Of a stretch of DNA of 64,000 bases, positions 43,215 through 49,796 are shown piece by piece. The position numbers and the translations under genes were made by a program. Position 1 is the stretch's first letter. Every line of letters starts with the position of its first letter. The notes below the pieces were generated by a model that was given only the letters and a program-made list of their open reading frames with translations, had not been told where the DNA came from and did no database searches. Source of the stretch: Kineosporia corallincola (lineage in GTDB: Bacteria > Actinomycetota > Actinomycetes > Actinomycetales > Kineosporiaceae). The stretch spans positions 124,001 through 188,000 of the forward strand of contig NZ_JAHBAY010000007.1 of assembly GCF_018499875.1 (NCBI RefSeq), read 5' to 3'.

Positions 43215-43832
43215 ATGAGCCGAGTGATCACGAACGAGGCGGAACTGCGCGAGATCGTCGAGCCGCCCCATCCGGACATCGAGAGCAAGGCGGTCGGCCG
43301 GATCGACCCCGCCTCCCGCCGGTTCATCGAGCTCAGCCCGTTCTTCCTGCTGGCCACCACGGCGCAGGACGGCACCTGCGACGTGTCGCCCCGCGGCGAC
43401 CCGGCCGGCAACGTGCTGGTGCTCGACGAGAAGACGATCGCCTTCGGCGACCGCAAGGGCAACCGCCGCCTCGACAGCCTGCGCAACATCCTGTCGTCGC
43501 CGCGCGTGGGCATGCTCTTCGTCGTGCCCGGCATCAGCGACACGATCCGGGTCAACGGTATGGCCCGCATCGTGGCCGACGCCCCCTACCTCGACCGGAT
43601 GTCGGTGCGCGGCAGCGTGCCCCACCTGAGCATCGAGGTGAGCGTGGAAGAGCTGTTCAGCCATTGCAGCAAGGCTTTCGTGCGCTCCAGGATGTGGGAC
43701 GTCGCCAGCTGGCCCGAGCGCCGCGACGTGCCCACCGGCGGCCAGATCGCCAAGAGCCAGCGCGAACTCGCGGTCGAGGCCGAACTGATCGACGACATGC
43801 TCGCCCTGGACGCGGAGCACGGGCTGTACTGA
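43215..43832 (+). CDS. pyridoxamine 5'-phosphate oxidase-family FMN protein (MSMEG_1061-like)
   Basis: A 205-residue split-barrel flavoprotein. The conserved parts are FIELSPFFLLATTAQDGTCDVSPRGDPAGNVLVLD, TIAFGDRKGNRRLDSLRNILSSPRVGMLFVVPG and IRVNGMARIVAD, then a C-terminal CSKAFVRSRMWD. It probably reduces or binds a small molecule using FMN or F420. The upstream iron-box-like site suggests repression under iron-replete conditions; a role in iron or haem metabolism is therefore possible (inference). ATG 43215 is used; a GTG a few codons before is also open. Confidence 0.85.
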   Translation: MSRVITNEAELREIVEPPHPDIESKAVGRIDPASRRFIELSPFFLLATTAQDGTCDVSPRGDPAGNVLVLDEKTIAFGDRKGNRRLDSLRNILSSPRVGMLFVVPGISDTIRVNGMARIVADAPYLDRMSVRGSVPHLSIEVSVEELFSHCSKAFVRSRMWDVASWPERRDVPTGGQIAKSQRELAVEAELIDDMLALDAEHGLY

Positions 43833-43840
43833 GGCCAGGT

Positions 43841-44980
43841 CTACCGGCCCAGGCTCTCGTCGAGGAACGCCCGGATGCCGTCGAACGTCGGCTGCGGGGA
43901 GGTGGTGCGGGTGATCTCGCCGCCGGTCGTGCGGTGCACCACCACGGGGGACGAGCCGGTGCCGCTCAGGTAGGCGTCGGTGTGCCCGGCGCCCTCGACC
44001 AGGGTGAAGGTGGCGGGGGCGCCGGCCTCGGCGTAGGCGGCGAACAGGATCTGGGACTGGTTGTACGGCACCAGAGGGTCTTTCGTGCCGTGCGAGATCC
44101 AGATCGGCGGGGCCTGGGCGGTGACGTGGGCGGCCGGGTCGGCCCGGCGGGTGGCCCGCGGGTCGGACTGGATCGCGAAACCCATCAGCCGGGACTCGGG
44201 GGACGACGCCGGGTCGTGCCGCTGCCCGCCCTCCAGCCGGTGGGCGTCCATCCGGAGGAAGTCGGTGGGGCCGAACAGGTCGACCACCGCCTGTACCGCG
44301 CCGGACTGCCCGGCGTTGCCGAGATCGCCCTCCAGATCCGGGATTCCGGCGGTGACGCCGGCCATCACCGCGCCCCAGCCGCCGCTGCTGGTGCCCATGG
44401 TGGCGAAACGGCCGGTGTCGAGCCGGTACTCGGCGGCGTGCGCGCGCAGGTAGCGAATGGCGGCCTTGGTGTCGTGCACCTGGGCCGGGAACCGGGCCTG
44501 GCTGCTGGCCCGCACGTTCAGCCCGACCACGGCGTAGCCGTGCGGGGCCCACAGCGTGGCCAGGTCGGCGGCTCCGGTGGTGCCGCTCAGCTCGGTGGTG
44601 GTGTCTTTGGTGTCGTCGCTCGAGAATGCCGATCCGGCCTGGAAGACCACCACCGGGAAGGGGCCTTCGGCGCCGGCCGGCAGATACAGGTCGAGCAGGT
44701 GTCCCCGGCCCACGGTCGCGGCGTAGGCCAGGTCGGCGTGGCGGGTCCAGCCGGGGCCCGTGGTGGTGGCCGGTCGCGGGCCGGCCGAACCATCGGCGGA
44801 ACGTGTGGACGACGAGGAGCCCCGGGATCCCGTGGCGCAGGCCGCCAGCGCACCCGTCACCAGGGCGCCCAGGACCCCCAGCCCGGCCCGGCGGCTGACC
44901 CCGGTGCCGTGCAGCAGGCGGGCGGTCCGGGCACCGGCCAGGGCACCGGCCGAGGCGCTGAAGGAGGCGCTGAAAGACAT
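43841..44980 (-). CDS. alpha/beta-hydrolase lipoprotein (esterase-like)
   Basis: A 379-residue extracytoplasmic hydrolase. An N-terminal segment with RR and hydrophobic LGVLGALVTGALAAC forms a lipobox (LAAC), followed by a Ser-rich linker. The alpha/beta-hydrolase domain has YAATVGRGHLLDLYLPAG and VVVFQAGSAFSS (oxyanion region), nucleophile elbow GTSSGGWG, the acid in ISHGTKDPLVPY and catalytic His in VEGAGHTDAYL. The substrate is unknown; carboxyl esters or polysaccharide acetyl groups are usual. The start ATG 44980 is 6 bases after TAGCCT (44987-44992). Confidence 0.88.
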   Translation of the reverse strand: MSFSASFSASAGALAGARTARLLHGTGVSRRAGLGVLGALVTGALAACATGSRGSSSSTRSADGSAGPRPATTTGPGWTRHADLAYAATVGRGHLLDLYLPAGAEGPFPVVVFQAGSAFSSDDTKDTTTELSGTTGAADLATLWAPHGYAVVGLNVRASSQARFPAQVHDTKAAIRYLRAHAAEYRLDTGRFATMGTSSGGWGAVMAGVTAGIPDLEGDLGNAGQSGAVQAVVDLFGPTDFLRMDAHRLEGGQRHDPASSPESRLMGFAIQSDPRATRRADPAAHVTAQAPPIWISHGTKDPLVPYNQSQILFAAYAEAGAPATFTLVEGAGHTDAYLSGTGSSPVVVHRTTGGEITRTTSPQPTFDGIRAFLDESLGR

Positions 44981-44986
44981 CTCCAC

Positions 44987-44992
44987 AGGCTA
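44987..44992 (-). promoter_or_regulatory. -10 box TAGCCT, leaderless start of the esterase lipoprotein
   Basis: On the minus strand, TAGCCT is followed by 6 bases and the ATG at 44980. Confidence 0.45.
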
Positions 44993-45189
44993 CGTTCGAT
45001 GCCCGGAGGATGCGGTAACGACCCGGCTCAGGAAGCTCTCAGACATCTCAGACGACTCTCAGCGTCCGCCCGGCGCCGGGACGGCCGGTTCTCCTCGTCG
45101 TCCTCAAGCAGACCCGCCGCCGCACCGATGACACGGACGGTGACCTGCCCGCGTCGGGAGGCGGCGAGGGCAGGAGGGGGGCGGGCGAC

Positions 45190-45312
45190 ATGCAGGCGAC
45201 AGGCCTGGACGGGCCACCGGGCGACCCGGCGACGTACGCCTCCCCGGCCCACGGAAGGGGCTGGGGTCAGGCCGGTCACCAGGCCCCGCTGCGCACCGGG
45301 AGCGGAACATGA
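45190..45312 (+). CDS. 40-residue ORF coupled to the GGDEF gene
   Basis: ATG 45190 is preceded by a strong Gly-rich ribosome site (GGAGGGGGG, 8 bases away) and the frame runs 40 codons to a TGA that overlaps the next ATG in the sequence ATGA. The predicted peptide begins MQATGLDGPPGDP and ends APLRTGSGT, with no recognised domain. A good ribosome site plus exact 4-base overlap suggests a real small gene or leader peptide whose translation controls the cyclase downstream. Confidence 0.5.
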   Translation: MQATGLDGPPGDPATYASPAHGRGWGQAGHQAPLRTGSGT

Positions 45313-46391
45313 CCCCCTGGAGCCTGATCACCGTGCTGGTCATGCTGTTCACGGCGGCGGTGATCGCCCGGCTGCTGTGGCAGCTGGTGGCCGTCACCCG
45401 GGCGCACGACGCGGCCGTGGCCCGTCAGCTGGTGGTCACCGCCGCGGCCGCGCGCCTGACCGGGGTCACCGACGTCGGGCGGATCCGGGAGCTGGGCCGG
45501 CAGGCGCTGGCCGAACTGTCCCGCCGGACACCGGGTCTGCGGGTGGTGCAGCTGGAGCGCGAGGGCGCCGAGCTGATCGTGTCGCTGCGCACCGGCGCGT
45601 TCGAGCGGCCGCCGGCCATCCTGCGCACGGCCGATCTGGGTGTGCCGGAGGGCAGACTGCCGGCCGGCCCGCTGCGCCGTCCGGGGCCGCTGCCCGCGCT
45701 GGACGCCGGCGTGGGCCGCCGCTGCTCGTGGCTGGTCCAGGCGTTCCCCGCGGCCGGACCCGAGGTGCTGCTCGCCGTCGGGCGCCCGGGGCCGCCCGAC
45801 CCGGCTCTCGACGCGGCCGTGCAGGCGGTGATCACCCAGTCCGCGCTGGCCCTCCGGGCCGCCGGGACGGCGCCCGGGGCCTCGGGCCGGGAACAGATCG
45901 ACCAGCTCACCGGCCTGGTCGGCCGGGAGGGATTCATCGAGGCGCTGGGCGCTCTGGTGAACAGCTCGAGCACCGGCCGGGCCGCCGTGCTGTTCCTCGG
46001 GCTCGACGACTTCAAGCGGGTGAACGAGGTGTTCGGGCAGAAGGCGGGCGACGAGCTGCTGCGCGAGGTGGGCCTGCTGCTGCGCGGTCTGGTGCGGGCC
46101 GACGACGTGGCCGCCCGCATCGGCGGCGACGAGTTCGCCGTGGTGCTGCGCGATTCCAACGAGGCGGTGGCCGCGCAGGTGGCCGAGCGGATCGGGATGG
46201 GGATCGCGGTGATCGACGTGACCTCTCCGATCCGGGTCGGCGCCAGCATCGGCATCGCGATGGCCCGGCCCGGCATGCGGCTCGACGACCTGCTCGCCCA
46301 GGCCGGTTTCGCGATGGACGACGCGAAGGCCGGCGGCCGGGGTCAGGTGCGGGCGTTCCGTGGCGGGGAGACGGGCGGGGAGACCGGCTGA
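45309..46391 (+). CDS. diguanylate cyclase (GGDEF) with one transmembrane helix
   Basis: A 360-residue enzyme predicted to make c-di-GMP from two GTP at the inner face of the membrane. One transmembrane helix (SLITVLVMLFTAAVIARLL), a GAF/PAS-like sensor part (about residues 45-190), then the GGDEF domain: DQLTGLVGREGFIEAL, LFLGLDDFKRVNEVFG (metal Asp) and IGGDEFAVVL with an intact active site. RADD five residues before GGDEF fits the RxxD inhibitory I-site. Its 3' end overlaps the convergent XRE gene by 49 bases. The only other GGDEF gene in the window is broken. Confidence 0.92.
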   Translation: MTPWSLITVLVMLFTAAVIARLLWQLVAVTRAHDAAVARQLVVTAAAARLTGVTDVGRIRELGRQALAELSRRTPGLRVVQLEREGAELIVSLRTGAFERPPAILRTADLGVPEGRLPAGPLRRPGPLPALDAGVGRRCSWLVQAFPAAGPEVLLAVGRPGPPDPALDAAVQAVITQSALALRAAGTAPGASGREQIDQLTGLVGREGFIEALGALVNSSSTGRAAVLFLGLDDFKRVNEVFGQKAGDELLREVGLLLRGLVRADDVAARIGGDEFAVVLRDSNEAVAAQVAERIGMGIAVIDVTSPIRVGASIGIAMARPGMRLDDLLAQAGFAMDDAKAGGRGQVRAFRGGETGGETG

Positions 46392-47179
46392 AACCGGTTG
46401 CCGTTCAGGCCCAGTGCGGCGGCGGTGGCGGCGTCGGCCGGGTAGAACGCCTCGATCGCCAGCTCGGACACGGTGATCTCGGCCGGGGTGCCGAACACCG
46501 TGGTGGTGCTGAGCAGTGACAGCTCGGTGCCGCCGAGCCGCAGGCGGAGCGGGACCAGCACCTCCGGAACCGGGTCGGCCGCCTCCTGCGGTCCGGGCAG
46601 CTCGCGCAGCTCGGTCAGCAGGTCGGCCAGCACCGGGTCGCCGCCGGCCCGCACCTGAGCCTCCAGCCGGTGCAGCAGATGAGCCCGCCAGTCGCCGAGA
46701 TTCGTGATGCGCGGGGCGATCCCGCGCGGGTGCAGGCTCAGGCGCAGCACGTTCACCGGCGGTTCCAGCAGCTCCGGCGCGCAGCCCTCGGTCAGTACCG
46801 TGATCGCCGAGGTGGCCGCGATCATCTCCCAGTGCCGGTCCACGGCCACCGCGGGCAGCGGCTCGTGCGCCGCCAGGATCGCCGTGAGGGCCGAGTTCAC
46901 CGCCGCCAGAGGCGGATCCAGTAGGCGGTGCTCCGGGTAGGCGGGGGCGAAACCGGCTGCCAGCAGGATCTCGTTGCGGCGGCGCAGCGGCACCCCGAGG
47001 TGCTCGCACAGGCGCAGGATCAGCCGGCTGGACGGCTTCGACCGCCCCGTCTCCACATAGCTCAGGTGACGCGTGGACACCTCGCCCAGGCCGGACAGCT
47101 CCAGCTGGGTCAGGTGCCGCCGTTCCCGCCACCAGCGGAGCATCGCGCCGGCGTCACGGGCCGGTGGGGCCGTCGTCAT
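46343..47179 (-). CDS. XRE-family regulator with MmyB-like ligand domain
   Basis: A 278-residue transcription factor. The XRE helix-turn-helix is LRWWRERRHLTQLELSGLGEVSTRHLSYVETGRSKPSS. It is followed by a MmyB-type ligand-binding domain containing HWEMIAATSAITVL, NVLRLSLHPRGIAPRITNLGDWRAHLL and a C-terminal TELSLLSTTTVFGTPAEITVSELAIEAFYPAD. Members often control divergent or nearby oxidoreductases. The start ATG 47179 is 7 bases after TACCGT (47187-47192). No obvious target is adjacent. Confidence 0.9.
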   Translation of the reverse strand: MTTAPPARDAGAMLRWWRERRHLTQLELSGLGEVSTRHLSYVETGRSKPSSRLILRLCEHLGVPLRRRNEILLAAGFAPAYPEHRLLDPPLAAVNSALTAILAAHEPLPAVAVDRHWEMIAATSAITVLTEGCAPELLEPPVNVLRLSLHPRGIAPRITNLGDWRAHLLHRLEAQVRAGGDPVLADLLTELRELPGPQEAADPVPEVLVPLRLRLGGTELSLLSTTTVFGTPAEITVSELAIEAFYPADAATAAALGLNGNRFQPVSPPVSPPRNART

Positions 47180-47186
47180 TCCGGTC

Positions 47187-47192
47187 ACGGTA
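47187..47192 (-). promoter_or_regulatory. -10 box TACCGT, leaderless start of the XRE gene
   Basis: On the minus strand, TACCGT is followed by 7 bases and the ATG at 47179. Confidence 0.55.
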
Positions 47193-47338
47193 GTGCGGGT
47201 GCGGGTGCCGGGTCGAGGTGCTGATCCTGGCCGTGGGCGGGACGCTGTTCGCGACCCGGTTCTCACCGGTGACGTGACGGTTGAATGACGGTGGGTGCCG
47301 AGTGTGCTCTCTGCCCCGCTTTCCACCAGGATAGGCGC

Positions 47339-49033
47339 GTGAAGTTGGCTCCCCTCTCGCTCAGGATCCGCAAGCTGGCCAGTACCCGGCTCGGGCTGAA
47401 AAGCCTCCGCCCAGGTCAGCTCGACGCCGTGAAGGCATTGGCCAAGGGCAAGGACGTGCTCGTGGTGATGCCCACGGGTGCCGGCAAGTCCGCCGTGTAC
47501 CAGCTCGCCGGGCTGCTGCTCGACGGCCCGACCGTGGTCGTGTCACCGCTGATCGCGCTCCAGCGTGACCAGCTGGCCGGGCTGGCCCGGCACGGCGAGG
47601 ACGCCGGGCTGGGCGCGGTGGCGGTGAACTCGGCGCAGAGCCAGGGCCGCACCGACGAGGCCTGGGAGACGCTCACGGCCGGTGACGCCGAGTTCGTCTT
47701 CCTCGCCCCCGAGCAGCTGGCCAACCAGAAGGTGCTGGAAAGGCTTGCCGAGCTGAAGGTCTCGCTGCTGGCCGTGGACGAGGCGCACTGTGTGTCCGCC
47801 TGGGGCCACGACTTCCGGCCGCACTACCTGCGCATCGGCGACGTGGTGGAGGCTCTGGGCCGGCCCCGGGTGCTGGCGCTCACCGCCACCGCCGCCCCGC
47901 CGGTGCGGGCCGAGATCGTCGAGCGGCTGCGGATGAACGACCCGGTGCGGATCGTGACCGGCTTCGACCGGCCCAACCTCGACCTCGAGGTGCGGCGCTT
48001 CGTGGATGCCCGGCACAAGGAGAAGGCCGTGGTCGAGCGGGTCGTCGAGCTGGAGGGCTCGGGCCTGGTCTACTCGGCCACCCGCCGCTCCACCGAGGAG
48101 TACGCCGAGCAGCTGCGCGAGAAGGGCCGCAAGGCCCGCGCCTACCACGCCGGGCTGAAGGCGGCCGAGCGCGACGAGGTGCACGCCGGCTTCCTGAGCG
48201 GCGAGATCGACGTGGTGGTGGCCACTTCCGCGTTCGGCATGGGCATCAACAAGGCCGACGTGCGGTTCGTGGTGCACGCCGACGTGCCCGACTCGATCGA
48301 CTCGTACTACCAGGAGATCGGCCGTGCCGGGCGGGACGGCGCCCCCGCGCTGGCCTGCCTCTACTACCGCCCCGAAGACCTCTCGCTGCGCAACTTCTTC
48401 GCCTCCGGCGGCCCGGACGAGGAGGTGCTGTCGCAGGTGGCCGGAGCGGTGCTGGAACACACCCGGGAAGACGGCTCGGTGCCCGCGGGCGAGCTGCGCA
48501 AGGAGCTCGACCTCTCGCACACCAAGCTCACCAGCGCCGTCAACCTGCTGGAGCAGGCCGGTGCGTTGCGCGTGGAGGAAGACGCCCACCTGGCCTACAC
48601 CGACGTGTCGGTGCCCGCCGCCGCGGCCGTGGTGGCGGCCGGGGAGGTCGACGCGGAGCACACCAGGATGGACCGCTCGCGGGTCGAGATGATGCGCGGT
48701 TACGCCGAGACCACCGGCTGCCGGCGGGAATTCCTGCTCGGCTACTTCGGTGAGGAGCTCGAGGCCGGTGACGCCGGCTGCGGCAACTGCGACACCTGCC
48801 GCTCCGGTTCGGCGGCCGAGCAGGACGAGGTGGAGGAGTCGGTGCCGCCGGAGGTGGCGGCGCTGGTGTTCGACATCAACGAGCGGGTCGTGCACCGGGA
48901 GTGGGGTCCCGGTGTGGTGATGCGCGACGAGGCCGACCGGATCACCGTGCTGTTCGAGCAGGTCGGCTACCGCACACTGGCCCTGGCCGCCCTGGCCGCT
49001 GACGACGAGCTGCTGGTGCGCGAGGAACAGTAG
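47339..49033 (+). CDS. recQ: RecQ-family ATP-dependent DNA helicase
   Basis: A 564-residue 3'-5' helicase. Motif I is VVMPTGAGKSAVYQLAG, motif Ia VVSPLIALQRDQ, motif II LAVDEAHCVSAWGHDFRP, motif III LALTATAAPPVR, motif IV-like GLVYSATRRSTEEYAEQL, and motifs V-VI VVVATSAFGMGINKADVRFVVH and YQEIGRAGRDG. The zinc-binding Cys cluster is GCGNCDTCRSG. A short C-terminal domain (VVHREWGPGVVMRDEADRITVLFEQVGYRTL) replaces HRDC. It acts in recombination and fork repair. GTG 47339 is used, with AGGA upstream; ATG 47285 adds 18 residues. Its stop abuts the next convergent stop. Confidence 0.93.
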   Translation: MKLAPLSLRIRKLASTRLGLKSLRPGQLDAVKALAKGKDVLVVMPTGAGKSAVYQLAGLLLDGPTVVVSPLIALQRDQLAGLARHGEDAGLGAVAVNSAQSQGRTDEAWETLTAGDAEFVFLAPEQLANQKVLERLAELKVSLLAVDEAHCVSAWGHDFRPHYLRIGDVVEALGRPRVLALTATAAPPVRAEIVERLRMNDPVRIVTGFDRPNLDLEVRRFVDARHKEKAVVERVVELEGSGLVYSATRRSTEEYAEQLREKGRKARAYHAGLKAAERDEVHAGFLSGEIDVVVATSAFGMGINKADVRFVVHADVPDSIDSYYQEIGRAGRDGAPALACLYYRPEDLSLRNFFASGGPDEEVLSQVAGAVLEHTREDGSVPAGELRKELDLSHTKLTSAVNLLEQAGALRVEEDAHLAYTDVSVPAAAAVVAAGEVDAEHTRMDRSRVEMMRGYAETTGCRREFLLGYFGEELEAGDAGCGNCDTCRSGSAAEQDEVEESVPPEVAALVFDINERVVHREWGPGVVMRDEADRITVLFEQVGYRTLALAALAADDELLVREEQ

Positions 49034-49720
49034 CTAGGCGAAGAGCGGAAAACGGCTCGCGTCGTCTCCCAGTTCCGTGGTCTCGACGGTGGTGAGCGGC
49101 CGGCGGCCGGTTCCGGTCAGGGCGTAGGTGACGTCGTCCCAGCCCACCGGCTCCGGGCGGCCGAGCAGACCGTCCAGACAATGGTGGACGACGGCCAGAC
49201 CGCTCGCGGGCGGCCCCGGCCGGCCGAGCCCGGAGGCCAGGTCGAGGTGGTGCACGGTGGCCTCGACGACCAGCGTGCCCAGCAGGTCGTCGGTGGTCAG
49301 CGTGTGCCCCTGGGTGCTGATCAGCTCGTCCGGTGCGGTGCGCCCGGCCAGCACGCACACCGCCGCGGTGGTCTCGGCGTAGGTCCTGGTCAGGACCTCC
49401 CAGGGGTGGGCCACCGCGAGCGCCCGGACCACCCGGATCTGCCGGTCACGGCGCCGCACCGACTCCGGGGTGCTCGCGGCGGGGGCGAAGTCGGCCCAGT
49501 AGCTCACGGCGTCGCGGTCGGCCGGGCCCGCCGCCGGGGTGCCGAGCGCGACCAGCGCCCGCTCCGCGTCGCCGAGCAGGTGCACCAGCAGGTCGCGCAC
49601 GCTCCAGCCGGGCAGAGGGGTGGCGTGCCAGCCGTCGGCCTCGGGCAGCGAGGAGACCAGATCGGCCAGGGCGGTGTAGACGTCGGTCAGTGCGGTGACG
49701 ACGGGGCGCTCTTCCGGCAT
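49034..49720 (-). CDS. maleylpyruvate isomerase-type (DinB-like) protein
   Basis: A 228-residue protein of the mycothiol-dependent maleylpyruvate isomerase N-terminal / TIGR03083-like group. The N-terminal four-helix bundle is TDVYTALADLVSSL, TPLPGWSVRDLLVHLLGDAERAL and a later DDLLGTLVVEATVHHLDLASGLG with the HxxxH-type metal-ligand pattern. The C-terminal part is variable. The reaction is unknown; family members often use mycothiol. The stop codon begins exactly where recQ ends (TAGCTA). Confidence 0.8.
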   Translation of the reverse strand: MPEERPVVTALTDVYTALADLVSSLPEADGWHATPLPGWSVRDLLVHLLGDAERALVALGTPAAGPADRDAVSYWADFAPAASTPESVRRRDRQIRVVRALAVAHPWEVLTRTYAETTAAVCVLAGRTAPDELISTQGHTLTTDDLLGTLVVEATVHHLDLASGLGRPGPPASGLAVVHHCLDGLLGRPEPVGWDDVTYALTGTGRRPLTTVETTELGDDASRFPLFA

Positions 49721-49783
49721 CGCCCCAGTCTGCCTCGTACGGAGGGTTGTCCACAGGCGGAAAAACGATTCGCGGGGAGCCGA

Positions 49784-49789
49784 TAGAGT
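49784..49789 (+). promoter_or_regulatory. -10 box TAGAGT, leaderless start of valS
   Basis: TAGAGT is followed by 7 bases and the ATG at 49797. It supports this ATG as the start. Confidence 0.55.
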
Positions 49790-49796
49790 CGTTGGT

